The notes: generated by a model from the sequence alone, not told the origin. A stretch of DNA of 64,000 bases from Candidatus Omnitrophota bacterium (GCA_003598175.1 QZKN01000067.1:39726-103725), one strand, 5' to 3'. Positions 8,858 through 17,963 are shown, counted from the stretch's first letter. Numbers and translations: made by a program.

Positions 8858-9718
8858 ATGCGGCGGAATGTGCGACTTATTTCTTATGCTATCTTTACTT
8901 CCGTTATTTTTTTGCTGGGTTCCTCATTGCTGTATGGATTGGAATTAGCCGAATTGAGCGGAGAAATAGTTTTTTCCAGTAATCGTTCCGGCTCCTGGCG
9001 GATTTGGATGATCCAAGCCGATGGCTCGAATCTGCGTCAATTAACCGACGGCAAGGAGGACGAAAACGACGTCGATCCGGCATTTCGCAAGGATGGGAAA
9101 GAAATCCTATTTACTTCCACACGGGGAGAATCCGTCGGTATTTGGAAAATGTCGATCAACGGGACGAATATGGAACGGATTTGCGACGGCGATCAGGCGG
9201 AATGGTCGCCAGACGGAAATAAAATCGCTTTCCGCCGTGAGGAGTCTATTTTTACTCGTGATTTAATAAGTAATGTAGAAAAGAAAATCTCTCCCGATGA
9301 TTGGCCGCATTGTTCCGGACCTGCCTGGAGCCCGAATGGGAAAACGATTGCGTTCGCCTGCCGCTGGGATGAGGAGAATGCATTATTCACGGTCAACGCT
9401 GACGGCGGACAACCCGTAAAAGTATATGACAAAAAAGGCGCGTGCGAACCGCATTGGTCGCCGGATGCCAAACTGCTTGTCTACGAAACGGAAACGCATA
9501 TCTGCACGATTCAACCGGATGGGCAGAAAAATCGCCTGATCACGTATTGGGGAGGCATTCAACGATACGGGCAATGGAGTCGGGACGGGAACCATCTGGT
9601 GTATTGCCAGGGTGTGAGCGAAAACGGACCGTGGGAACTTTATATCGTTCCATCTGGCGGCGGAACGGCGGTACGCCTGACAGAAGGCGACTCCGATATG
9701 AATCCGGATTGGCATTGA
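8858..9718 (+). CDS. exported TolB-like beta-propeller protein
   Basis: A 286-residue exported protein: signal peptide MRRNVRLISYAIFTSVIFLLGSSL (about 24 residues, cleavage probably near SLLYG), then PD40-type blades including GSWRIWMIQADGSNLRQL, SVGIWKMSINGTNMER, AEWSPDGNKIAFRRE, AWSPNGKTIAFAC, HWSPDAKLLVYET and NPDWH at the end. It is a shorter relative of the 4261-5301 propeller. AAGGAAA precedes the ATG by about 8 bases. It sits 26 bases before the first of two large unknown exported paralogues. Probably a periplasmic scaffold or ligand-binding protein; no enzyme motif is seen. Confidence 0.82.
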   Translation: MRRNVRLISYAIFTSVIFLLGSSLLYGLELAELSGEIVFSSNRSGSWRIWMIQADGSNLRQLTDGKEDENDVDPAFRKDGKEILFTSTRGESVGIWKMSINGTNMERICDGDQAEWSPDGNKIAFRREESIFTRDLISNVEKKISPDDWPHCSGPAWSPNGKTIAFACRWDEENALFTVNADGGQPVKVYDKKGACEPHWSPDAKLLVYETETHICTIQPDGQKNRLITYWGGIQRYGQWSRDGNHLVYCQGVSENGPWELYIVPSGGGTAVRLTEGDSDMNPDWH

Positions 9719-9744
9719 CAATCGTATCGATGGGAGAGGTTCGA

Positions 9745-11388
9745 ATGAAACATGTAAAATTACTCTATTTCCTATTCTTCACGTTTATTTTTCTTATCCG
9801 ATTTTCACCCATTGTGCAAGCGCAGGATATCAATCAACGGATTCAGGAAACCGGCGCGCCGTTTACCTATGTATTGGATACCAATTCCATTTCGACGAAT
9901 CCAATTTCCACGCAAACATTGAACAAAAAAAACGGCTGGACGTTATTGGCCGAGGACGATACGGCGCATCCATTCAAGGGCGACGTTGTTTTTCTGAACG
10001 ATAAAATCGCCGTGATCGTCCGACAAAAAAGTCATGGCGTGGAAATCTACTCTCTGATCGATGGACAATCGGCGCGGCGAGCAACTCTTTTTGCGCAAAC
10101 GTCCTCCCCGGAAACTCTCTCTTCTCTCGAAATTCTCGAAAACAATCCCGGCGCGGTTGAAATCAAAGCGAATTATAAAATAATTTCGATCGGATTACGA
10201 TTAACGACCGGCGAACGCAGTTTGGAAATCCTTCCCAGCGTCGAAACCGATCGATTACGCATTGAGTCTCTTTGCGAATATGTTATCGTTCCTGATTTTT
10301 TCAGCGATGATATGGTGTTCAGCGCCGATGCATTCGACAGAGATTCGATTCGGCTTCCGACGGCGAAGTTTTTTCTGCAGGCGATTCACGGCGGCGATTG
10401 CATGATGATGGGCGTGTGGGAATCCGACGAACAGAACACGCGACTTATTCTATCCGGCAGCGGCGCAGCGCGAAAAATCGAAGCCACGGAAATCGAATGC
10501 AAGGAAGGGAGAAAAATATGGCTTGCTTTGATGGAAAATGCAAATCTTTGGCATTGTGCAAACAAGCAAACCATTCCTCCCTCAATCGGAGAAAACTGGT
10601 CGCCTCCCTTTTCTGCCAATTGGCGTATGAATGTTTTGCAAAATGGAGGGATGGCGAAATCATTCCCATTTTCGGAACCTTCGTTGCAAGAGCAAGCACA
10701 GGCATCCTGCCTGATTTATCCGATTGACCGTGATCGCGCGACTCCGCTCACCACGATCTGTCCGATCGACATCATGAGAAATACGCTGGGTGTGGGGCCT
10801 TGCCAATACATCCTCGCCGCAGAAGGACTCGGATCGGATGCAAATCCAACCACTGAGCAGGTGACGGAATGGGTGGAGCGACAGTTTGAAAGAAAGAGGG
10901 AAACACGATACAAAGACCAAATCATCGTGCAATTCACGGCGATGACGAACCTGCTCACGGAAACAGAAAAACGAATTGAACGGTATCAAGTTCTTACAAA
11001 CGAATTGTCGGCATCCTGTCAAAATGAAGCGCGCGCTCATCCGCAAATGGCATCCGCCGTTCCACCATTACTCGCGATTCTTGCGAACATCGACAACGCT
11101 ATTCTTTCAAAACGGGACGCCAGAAAATCTCCGCAATACGCAGTGCAATTATCCGACCAGATCGTTTCTCTGATCGGCAAAGAGGACGGATTATCCGTCT
11201 GTCAGAAACTGGGCGATCAACTCCGCGCCATCGGCCTTGCGCAGGATTCCACCTTGTCAAAATGCAGAATGATGGCGCGCTGGTTTTTGCAGAATTGCTG
11301 GATGATCGCCGAGCGAACGCCTGAAGTTTCCGCAACAATGGAAAAGGTTATCACTCACGCGGAGAATCTATTGAAAAGCAAACCATAG
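9745..11388 (+). CDS. large exported protein, unknown family, paralogue 1
   Basis: A 547-residue protein with a clear signal peptide (MKHVKLLYFLFFTFIFLIRF then SPIVQAQ). I recognise no family. It is plainly paralogous to the next gene: both have PFT.....DT near the N-terminus, GD.VFLN.KIAV, VLPDFF or VPDFF, and a late L-G-V-G-P-C-x-Y block followed by a helical C-terminal third. Compared with its neighbour it lacks roughly 80 residues before that block (the aromatic segment with TTVLGFFPYPCW). The middle looks beta-rich, perhaps a lectin or galactose-mutarotase-like sandwich, but that is a guess. The ATG at 9745 follows GGGAGAGG; a longer frame overlaps the previous gene and is rejected. Confidence 0.75.
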   Translation: MKHVKLLYFLFFTFIFLIRFSPIVQAQDINQRIQETGAPFTYVLDTNSISTNPISTQTLNKKNGWTLLAEDDTAHPFKGDVVFLNDKIAVIVRQKSHGVEIYSLIDGQSARRATLFAQTSSPETLSSLEILENNPGAVEIKANYKIISIGLRLTTGERSLEILPSVETDRLRIESLCEYVIVPDFFSDDMVFSADAFDRDSIRLPTAKFFLQAIHGGDCMMMGVWESDEQNTRLILSGSGAARKIEATEIECKEGRKIWLALMENANLWHCANKQTIPPSIGENWSPPFSANWRMNVLQNGGMAKSFPFSEPSLQEQAQASCLIYPIDRDRATPLTTICPIDIMRNTLGVGPCQYILAAEGLGSDANPTTEQVTEWVERQFERKRETRYKDQIIVQFTAMTNLLTETEKRIERYQVLTNELSASCQNEARAHPQMASAVPPLLAILANIDNAILSKRDARKSPQYAVQLSDQIVSLIGKEDGLSVCQKLGDQLRAIGLAQDSTLSKCRMMARWFLQNCWMIAERTPEVSATMEKVITHAENLLKSKP

Positions 11389-11431
11389 GAAACGCCAATT
11401 CATTCCTATTATGCAAGATGGAGGAGCAATA

Positions 11432-13285
11432 ATGACGATTTTACGATTTTTCAGAAAAACGACGATCATCACAATGTGCCTACTGGCAACAGCGGATCCG
11501 CTTTTCGCCATGAATGCGGATACGCCCCCCTTTACTTGTTTATTCGATACCACGACGAGTTCGGCGGCGCCACTATCCGGCGATCAACTGAATCAACGTG
11601 AGGGATGGATTCTCGCGCCGGAAGAGGAAACAGAATTTGAATGCAAGGGCGATACCGTTTTTTTGAATAATAAAATAGCGGTTGCGCTGCGAAAAAGCGC
11701 TTCCGCCATTGAATTCTATTCCAAAACAACGCAGGGATTTGTTCCCCGCGCGGCCATTGCGCCGGAATCGGCGGAACACGCGCATCAAATCAGCGCCATT
11801 CAGATTCTGGAGAACAATACCAACGCCGTTGCCGTCGCTGTATCCTTTACTAATGATGAAAGAATAAAATTGACTTTTCGTGTAGCCCTCGGCCTGGGAC
11901 AACCGTTTGTTCACACCAAGCCACTTGACGCCGTGGAAAAACTCACCATTCAATCCGTCAGTCGGTTCGCGGTGTTGCCCGACTTCTTTGCGAGCGACAT
12001 CGTGATCGATGCGAGACAGCTGGCCGTCTCCAAAGCGGACCTTCCCAGCGAAAATTTATTACTGCAATATCTCGGCAACGGCGAGGCGATCCTCATAACC
12101 GTTTGCAACCAAATGGAGCAGGATATCTCGATCGTACTCAATGAACGAGAAGAACAAAAATTCATCACGGAAACGCAGATTCATTATGGGGAGGACGGAG
12201 AAATATGGATTGCGGTATTGGATACACCTGACATCTGGCATACGATTCCTATTGCCGAAAAGGACGCAGGAAGAATCATCGATTTGGATTGGAATATCCC
12301 TTTTCCCGCACAATGGCGCGTCGATTGGCAATGCGCGAACAACGTAACCGACAGCTGGGAAATGCTGGTCCAGCAGCCGGACGGGACTTATTTCAAATAC
12401 GGATGGATGGGGATCCCGGCGTCATTCGGTCAGGAAGACTGGCTGCGCAAAACCACACGCGAACGCTGGACCACCGTTCTCGGCTTTTTTCCTTACCCTT
12501 GCTGGATCGATAAAAAAGGAAAAGGCCACCTGCAACCATTAAAAAAGAACGTCGTTCAATTCGTTGGACCGGTTCTCATGTATCCGATCAATCGCGTACG
12601 GGAAACGCCGCTTGACCAACTGACGATCGTTGACATTGTTCGGGAAACGCTCGGCGTCGGCCCCTGCGAGTACGTACTCGACATCGAAGGCCAGAAAAGT
12701 TCGTATAAAGGCATCGCCACGTGCGACGCGAAAGCAAAATTGGACGCCATCTATTCAAAAGGCCTACAAAAGCATAATAAAAAACAGGTTCAACAACATC
12801 TGGACGATGTGCTGGCATTCATGCGCCACATCCGCGGGCGCATTCAGGATTACGCCGATTTCGGGCAGGAGATGCAGGACTATTTGGAGCAGCAAAAAAA
12901 GAGTCATCCGGAATGCATTCAATTTCTGGATGAAATGAAGGATTTGCTGAAGGGAATCGATCGCTATATATCCAACAGACAGGAAAAAATTCATACACCG
13001 GAATACGCGGAGAAACTGGTTCAGGATTTTCGCGACGCCCTAATCGATTCCACCGCTGACGATGCTTACCAACAATGTCAAAAAATCACCGCCGGATTCG
13101 TGGAAATCGGCGGCAATCAGGACGAATTGGTGGGTGAATGCCGCATGGTGGTCAAACTGTTGCGGCAGCGCGCCGGTCTGGAAACTACAGTGAATCCCGC
13201 CGTCTCCGAAATCGCCCAGGAAATTCGCAATCGCACGCAGCAAATCCTGCGCAATCCGGTAAGCTATGAAGCGCCGCAACATTAA
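11432..13285 (+). CDS. large exported protein, unknown family, paralogue 2
   Basis: A 617-residue exported protein starting at the ATG 5 bases after a strong GGAGGAG. The signal peptide is MTILRFFRKTTIITMCLLA, with cleavage probably near PLFA-MN. It is the full-length paralogue of the preceding gene, with an N-terminal beta-rich part (GDTVFLNNKIAVALRK, FAVLPDFFASDIV), a central aromatic segment (WTTVLGFFPYPCWID), then VGPVLMYPINRVRETPLDQ, RETLGVGPCEYVLDIEG, and a helical C-terminal third rich in Gln, Glu and Lys from about residue 430. No catalytic motif or named domain is recognised. Tandem duplication inside an O-acetylation gene run suggests a surface or periplasmic role tied to the modified polymer; this is inference. 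Confidence 0.78.
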   Translation: MTILRFFRKTTIITMCLLATADPLFAMNADTPPFTCLFDTTTSSAAPLSGDQLNQREGWILAPEEETEFECKGDTVFLNNKIAVALRKSASAIEFYSKTTQGFVPRAAIAPESAEHAHQISAIQILENNTNAVAVAVSFTNDERIKLTFRVALGLGQPFVHTKPLDAVEKLTIQSVSRFAVLPDFFASDIVIDARQLAVSKADLPSENLLLQYLGNGEAILITVCNQMEQDISIVLNEREEQKFITETQIHYGEDGEIWIAVLDTPDIWHTIPIAEKDAGRIIDLDWNIPFPAQWRVDWQCANNVTDSWEMLVQQPDGTYFKYGWMGIPASFGQEDWLRKTTRERWTTVLGFFPYPCWIDKKGKGHLQPLKKNVVQFVGPVLMYPINRVRETPLDQLTIVDIVRETLGVGPCEYVLDIEGQKSSYKGIATCDAKAKLDAIYSKGLQKHNKKQVQQHLDDVLAFMRHIRGRIQDYADFGQEMQDYLEQQKKSHPECIQFLDEMKDLLKGIDRYISNRQEKIHTPEYAEKLVQDFRDALIDSTADDAYQQCQKITAGFVEIGGNQDELVGECRMVVKLLRQRAGLETTVNPAVSEIAQEIRNRTQQILRNPVSYEAPQH

Positions 13286-13287
13286 TG

Positions 13288-13344
13288 GGTCGCCGCCGTC
13301 CCGGCGGCATTTATATCCAATGCCGGCAGAATGACGGCGATACG
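13288..13344. repeat. double-hairpin intergenic repeat, family A copy 1
   Basis: Just after the stop codon of the preceding gene: hairpin GCCGCCGTCCCGGCGGC (13292-13308), an AT-rich spacer, then a decayed second hairpin beginning TGCCGGCA. It matches copies at 52042-52094 (complete) and 57888-57904 (first hairpin). Either a mobile palindromic element or a dispersed attenuator; all three copies follow stop codons. Confidence 0.7.
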
Positions 13345-13369
13345 CATTTATACAAATCGAGGATTCATC

Positions 13370-14230
13370 ATGAAAAAAACACCTCTTCCCCTATTTTTTT
13401 TTGTCATGTTTCTATCACTTCTGTTCACCGGTTGCACACCGAAACCATCCGAACCGGTTGAAACGGAGTCCATACAGGAAATCACTACCTCCACCGGTAT
13501 CAAAATGGTTCTTATCCCTGCCGGCGAGTTTCTGATGGGCGACGACGGAGGAGAAGAAGACGACGAACAACCGGCGCATCCCGTCAAAGTCCATTCCTTT
13601 TATATGGATAAATACGAAGTCATTCAAAAGTCATATGAGGAATTGATGGGAAAAAACACCGCCAAATTCAAAGATCCCGACAAACCGATCGAACAGCTGG
13701 GTTGGTTCGCTGCCGTCCGGTATTGCAACATGCGATCTCTACGTGAGGGGCTGGAACCATGCTACGAAATGGAACCGTTGCGATGCAATTTCGATGCAAC
13801 CGGTTATCGCCTGCCGACGGAGGCGGAATGGGAATACGCCTGCCGCGCGGGAAGCGACACGCTCTATTCCTTCGGCAGCGATCCCGCCAAACTCTCCCGC
13901 CATGCGTGGTTCAAGGATAACGCCAACAACGGCACGCAACGCGTGGGACAAAAAATCCCCAACGCATGGGGACTTTTCGACATGCATGGGAATGTGTGGG
14001 AATGGTGCAACGATTTTTATAGCAATGACTATTATTCGAAAGGCGAATCGGATAATCCACGCGGTCCCGCAAGCGGGGAGGAATGCGTCCTGCGCGGCGG
14101 CGGGTGGAACAGCTCGGACGAATACTGCCGTTCCTCGACGCGATACAGCGAACCGCCGGGACTGGCCGATACCTGTTTTGGGTATGAAGCGTATGGTTTT
14201 CGCTGCGTCAAAAAAGCGGACGTACAATAA
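13370..14230 (+). CDS. SUMF1-domain lipoprotein, non-canonical active site
   Basis: A 286-residue lipoprotein: MKKTPLPLFFFVMFLSLLFTGC gives a good lipobox (LFTG-C22). The rest is an FGE-sulfatase (SUMF1) fold with MVLIPAGEFLMGDDGG, YRLPTEAEWEYACRAG, NAWGLFDMHGNVWEWCND, LRGGGWNSSDEYCRSS and YGFRCVKK. As in the paralogue at 5311, the first active-site Cys of true FGE is Ser and only the second (in DEYC) remains, so it is probably not a sulfatase activator. An acidic stretch (DDGGEEDDEQ) follows the first motif. Start chosen at 13370, where GAGG is upstream and the signal begins. Likely the last gene of the plus-strand run; a convergent glycosyltransferase follows. Confidence 0.82.
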   Translation: MKKTPLPLFFFVMFLSLLFTGCTPKPSEPVETESIQEITTSTGIKMVLIPAGEFLMGDDGGEEDDEQPAHPVKVHSFYMDKYEVIQKSYEELMGKNTAKFKDPDKPIEQLGWFAAVRYCNMRSLREGLEPCYEMEPLRCNFDATGYRLPTEAEWEYACRAGSDTLYSFGSDPAKLSRHAWFKDNANNGTQRVGQKIPNAWGLFDMHGNVWEWCNDFYSNDYYSKGESDNPRGPASGEECVLRGGGWNSSDEYCRSSTRYSEPPGLADTCFGYEAYGFRCVKKADVQ

Positions 14231-14262
14231 AGTGGCGCAGAAATGCAGTTCCGCCTCTATGA

Positions 14263-15276
14263 TCACGGATGGGGAGCGGTAGGTATCGGCGCAAGGTTGG
14301 CTTCAAATTGATCAATGCTTTTTTCCCATGAGAATTGCAATGCATGTTGACGGCAGCGTTCCGGCGACATTTCCAGCGCCTTTTCGAATGCGATATTCAA
14401 ATCCTTATCGAGCCAACCCGTTTCTCCATGAATCACCACATCGTTCGGTCCCGCCACCGGATACGCGGCGATGGGCAAACCACACGCCATCGCTTCAATC
14501 ATGACGATACCGAATGTGTCGGTTAAGCTGGGAAACACAAACACATCCGCAGCGGCAAGATGAATGGCTAAATCTTCGCCTGTTTTTTTTCCTAAAAAAC
14601 GCACGGCCGGATATTTTTCGCGCAAGGATTGCATGGCCGGACCATCGCCGATCACGACTTTGGTCCCCGGCGCTTTTACATTGAGAAACGCTTCAATATT
14701 TTTTTCGACGGCGACGCGTCCCATATACATGCCGATTGGCCGGAAGGCGTCGATTGCATCCTTCGAACGCGGTTTGAAGAGATCGCTGTCCACTCCCCGA
14801 CCCCAAAATACCAAATTTTTCAAACCTTTCTCTTCCAAATCTCGTTTCAGTGAGGGCGTCGCCACCATCGTGCGCGTCGCGGGACGGTGAAACCAGCGAA
14901 TGAGTTTATACGTCAGATGCACAGAGATGCCGAAACGCACCTGAATGTAATCCGGCCATTTTGTGGTGAAGGTCGTAGTAAAGGGAATCTTCCGCTTTTC
15001 ACAATAATGGCGTCCGGTGAAACCCAACGGACCTTCCGTCGGCAGGTGAATCGCGTTCGGCGCATAGGCGTCCAGCAGTCGCGCCACATTTCGGAACGGG
15101 AACAACGCCAGGCGAATGTCCGGATAGGTGGGACAAGGAACGGTTCGAAACAGGCCGGGATGAATGATTTCGACGGTGTGGCCTTTTTTTCGCAACCCTT
15201 CCACCGTCTTGGATAACGTCGTCACCACACCATTCGTCTGGGGATGCCAGGCGTCGGTCACGATAGCGATTTTCAT
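14263..15276 (-). CDS. GT4-family glycosyltransferase (mannosyltransferase-like)
   Basis: A 337-residue GT-B glycosyltransferase. The N-terminal domain begins MKIAIVTDAWHPQTNGVVTTL and contains IHLPTEGPLGF, as in GDP-mannose-dependent alpha-mannosyltransferases such as MgtA-type enzymes. The C-terminal domain carries IGMYMGRVAVEKNIEAFL, VVIGDGPAMQSL and LTDTFGIVMIEAMACGLPIA, which holds the E-x7-E motif of family GT4. No membrane segment, so cytoplasmic. GAGGATG lies 8 bases before the ATG. It is the second gene of a minus-strand pair, 12 bases after the oxidoreductase at 15289-16383, and its stop lies 32 bases from the convergent SUMF1 gene. Donor sugar is inferred from resemblance only. Confidence 0.88.
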   Translation of the reverse strand: MKIAIVTDAWHPQTNGVVTTLSKTVEGLRKKGHTVEIIHPGLFRTVPCPTYPDIRLALFPFRNVARLLDAYAPNAIHLPTEGPLGFTGRHYCEKRKIPFTTTFTTKWPDYIQVRFGISVHLTYKLIRWFHRPATRTMVATPSLKRDLEEKGLKNLVFWGRGVDSDLFKPRSKDAIDAFRPIGMYMGRVAVEKNIEAFLNVKAPGTKVVIGDGPAMQSLREKYPAVRFLGKKTGEDLAIHLAAADVFVFPSLTDTFGIVMIEAMACGLPIAAYPVAGPNDVVIHGETGWLDKDLNIAFEKALEMSPERCRQHALQFSWEKSIDQFEANLAPIPTAPHP

Positions 15277-15288
15277 TTTTACATCCTC

Positions 15289-16383
15289 TTATCGCAAAGG
15301 AAGTGAAACCGGGCGATTGGTCTCGTAACATTGCTGCGCCGCAAAAACGACTTCATGCGTATGCGCTGCATCGTCCAGATTGCAGTGTGATTCGCGATCG
15401 TGGCGGATGCAATCGACAAAGTGATCCATCTGCGCCTGAAACGGATGATGAGAAACGTCGGAACTGTCGGGCAGGATGGTCGGGATTTCAATCCATCCTT
15501 TCTGACCGGGATATTTATGCGACCAGATGCGGTTATCCTTCACCGAGCCTTTATCGCCGAAAATTTCGATGGGGAAGGTGTACGGCATGATGCAATCATA
15601 ATTCGAGGATACTTTTCCGACAGCGCCATTGTCGAATTTCAGCATGTATACTTCCAATCCCTCATATTCCAGCGGCGGTTTGCCGTCCGCCCATTCGCCG
15701 GTGAAATAGTTGTATTCACGCGTCGAGCCTTTACGCCACCCGCCGCGCCAGGCGAACACTTCGGTCACCCGCGCCGCCTGCCCGCTTCCCTGCCCCGCCA
15801 GCCAACGCGCGGCGTCCAATGCGTGGCATCCCGCGACGAGCATGGAGCCGACGCCTTTTTCTTTCGTTCGCGCCTCCTCAAAACCCGACCACCAGCTGGC
15901 TATGTTGGATTGATAATCGATTTCTATATAATAAATAGTACCCAGCGCATCGTCCGCAATCAGCGATTTCAGCGTTGTAATCAGGGGATTCCATCGCAAA
16001 ACAAAACTGACGACCGTTTTGACGCCGGCTTTGCGAACCGCATCACGCATGGCGCATATCTCGTCCCAGCGATTCGCCAACGGTTTTTCAATCACGAGAT
16101 GCTTTCCCGCTTCCGCGGCCTTGATCACGTTTTTCGCATGGACGTGTTGGGGAGTGCAGATCGAAACGATATCCACTCCGTCATGACGCAAAGCCGAGCA
16201 CAGGTCCGTATACATGCCGATATTCACCAGCCCGGCTTCCGCTGCTCTCTTTTTCACGCTTTCCATTCGCCGACTCGATAGAGCAACCACCTGCGTATGC
16301 GGATTCGCTTGAAACGCTTTAATATGTTCGCCTGAAACCCACCCCGCGCCGTGAATCAGGACGCCCAGCTGTTTATCCGTCAT
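15289..16383 (-). CDS. Gfo/Idh/MocA family oxidoreductase
   Basis: A 364-residue NAD(P)-dependent oxidoreductase of the Gfo/Idh/MocA family. The Rossmann domain starts LGVLIHGAGWVSGEHIKAF; VVALSSR, VSICTPQHVHA and the catalytic-lysine motif LVIEKPLA follow. The C-terminal alpha/beta domain contains LVAGCHALDAARWL, with the conserved His of the family. Start taken at 16383 with GGGAG about 9 bases upstream; the longer frame to 16497 would run into the promoter. It leads a two-gene operon with the GT4 gene, suggesting a modified sugar for a glycoconjugate. Substrate cannot be read. Confidence 0.9.
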   Translation of the reverse strand: MTDKQLGVLIHGAGWVSGEHIKAFQANPHTQVVALSSRRMESVKKRAAEAGLVNIGMYTDLCSALRHDGVDIVSICTPQHVHAKNVIKAAEAGKHLVIEKPLANRWDEICAMRDAVRKAGVKTVVSFVLRWNPLITTLKSLIADDALGTIYYIEIDYQSNIASWWSGFEEARTKEKGVGSMLVAGCHALDAARWLAGQGSGQAARVTEVFAWRGGWRKGSTREYNYFTGEWADGKPPLEYEGLEVYMLKFDNGAVGKVSSNYDCIMPYTFPIEIFGDKGSVKDNRIWSHKYPGQKGWIEIPTILPDSSDVSHHPFQAQMDHFVDCIRHDRESHCNLDDAAHTHEVVFAAQQCYETNRPVSLPLR

Positions 16384-16447
16384 GAGAAATCTCCCGCCTG
16401 ATCGATTCATGGATTGAAACACGAACGTTAAAACCGTGCGTATGCAC

Positions 16448-16476
16448 ATAATCACCACGATTCGGCGACTTGTCAA
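16448..16476 (-). promoter_or_regulatory. sigma70-type promoter of the oxidoreductase-GT4 operon
   Basis: Minus strand: TTGACA at 16476-16471, a 17-base spacer, and GATTAT at 16453-16448. Transcription would begin near 16441, about 58 bases before the chosen start codon at 16383. It also argues against the longer reading frame. Confidence 0.55.
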
Positions 16477-16584
16477 TACGATTCCCAATTTTCCCAACGA
16501 AAACCCGTCCCATTGGCATCACTCCCCTCGCATCCATGCACTATTTTTTGATATGCTATGACAGAAGAATAAAGCGATTTTCAT

Positions 16585-16603
16585 AACAGGCTGGAAGCCT
16601 GTT
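16585..16603. repeat. small hairpin before the aminotransferase gene
   Basis: AACAGGCT, a 3-base loop and AGCCTGTT form a perfect 8-bp hairpin followed by TT, about 42 bases before the aminotransferase start. It resembles short dispersed palindromes such as those elsewhere in this window; a leader regulatory role is also possible. Confidence 0.4.
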
Positions 16604-16645
16604 TTAGCCAGTCATTTCGAATATGCTTGTGGAAAAAGGAGAATT

Positions 16646-17920
16646 ATGATGAATGATAAATTAGCGATTCATGGCGGTCCCAAAACGATCAACGAACCGC
16701 TGCCGATGTGGCCGGCCTTCGACGCCAAAACCATCGAAGCCGCAGTCGAGCCCCTCAAAAGCGGCAAAGTGAATTATTGGACGGGTCCCAAAGGCATGGA
16801 GTTCGAAAAAAAATTTGCGGAATGGAACGGCAGCAAATTCGCCATCAGCACCACCAACGGCACCAGCGCGCTGCACACGGGTCTGGCCGGGCTGGGAATC
16901 GGTCCCGGCGTCGAAGTGATCGTGCCGAGTTACACCTTCATCGCGTCTTCGTTTTCCATCGTTCAGGCCGGAGCGATTCCTCGTTTTGCAGACGTGAATA
17001 AAGAAGATCACTGCATCAATGTGGAATCGATCAGCCAACGGATCAATGAGCGAACGAAAGCGATTATGGTTGTGCATTTATACGGCAATGTGGCCGATAT
17101 GGATCCGATTCTCGACCTGGCCAAACAACATAACCTTTATGTCATCGAAGACAACGCCGAAGCCTACAGCGGGGAATACAAAGGCAGGAAAACCGGCAGC
17201 GTCGGCAACGTCGGCTGCTGTAGTTTTTGCCAAAACAAGACGTTCACCACCGGCGGCGAGGGGGGGATGGTGACGACCGATAACGAAGAAGTCGCCTGGC
17301 GCTGCCGCAGTTTCCGCGATCATGGCTACGACGTGCGCGAACGTCTGCGTCTGCTGGAAATGGAACAGAAACTGCCTTACATCCACACGATGGTCGGCTG
17401 GAATTACCGCATGACGGAAATGCAATCCGTCATCGGATTGTGCGAATTGGAACGCATCGACACGTGGAACATGCCCCGCCGCCGCCGCAACGCCGGAATT
17501 TTGTTGGAAGAGCTCAAAGATATTCCACAAATCCTCTACCTTCCCGTCAACACTGCCGATCGTCGAAACGGCTGGTACGTTTTTCCCATCACGCTCGATA
17601 TCGACAACATGAAATGCAATATTTCCACGTTTCTGCAAGCGCTGGGCGCGGAAGGCGCTCCCTGCTGGAAGGTTTTCTGGCCGCAGTGCCATACCGAGCA
17701 GGCGTTCCGCGAACACAACGGCTTCGGCTTTTCCAAATTTCCTTTTGCCAGCCGCGAATATACCGATCCTGCGTCCGTCGACTATTCAAAAGTGGAAGTA
17801 CCAAACGCTGTCTGGCATCAATCCCGCACGTTTATCACCTTCGTTTTTCCAACGTATGGTGAAGAACTCATGCGGGGAATCGCAAAGAGCATCAAAAAAG
17901 TCATTCACGCATATTCTTGA
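16646..17920 (+). CDS. DegT/DnrJ/EryC1/StrS family PLP aminotransferase
   Basis: A 424-residue type I fold aminotransferase of the sugar-aminating DegT family. Motifs include GPKGMEFEKKFAEWNGSKFA, TTNGTSALHTGLAGLGIGPG, IVPSYTFIASSFSI, VIEDNAEAYSG with the PLP-ring aspartate, CSFCQNKTFTTGGEGGM with the Schiff-base lysine in NKTFTTGG, and GWNYRMTEMQSVIG. It transfers an amino group to a keto-sugar. AAGGAG lies just upstream of two consecutive ATG codons. It is followed after about 100 bases by a Gfo/Idh/MocA oxidoreductase that could supply the keto-sugar, a common pairing in amino-sugar synthesis. Confidence 0.92.
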   Translation: MMNDKLAIHGGPKTINEPLPMWPAFDAKTIEAAVEPLKSGKVNYWTGPKGMEFEKKFAEWNGSKFAISTTNGTSALHTGLAGLGIGPGVEVIVPSYTFIASSFSIVQAGAIPRFADVNKEDHCINVESISQRINERTKAIMVVHLYGNVADMDPILDLAKQHNLYVIEDNAEAYSGEYKGRKTGSVGNVGCCSFCQNKTFTTGGEGGMVTTDNEEVAWRCRSFRDHGYDVRERLRLLEMEQKLPYIHTMVGWNYRMTEMQSVIGLCELERIDTWNMPRRRRNAGILLEELKDIPQILYLPVNTADRRNGWYVFPITLDIDNMKCNISTFLQALGAEGAPCWKVFWPQCHTEQAFREHNGFGFSKFPFASREYTDPASVDYSKVEVPNAVWHQSRTFITFVFPTYGEELMRGIAKSIKKVIHAYS

Positions 17921-17963
17921 TGAAAAAGGGAATAAACACTACAACGAAAAATGGAAATCGACG

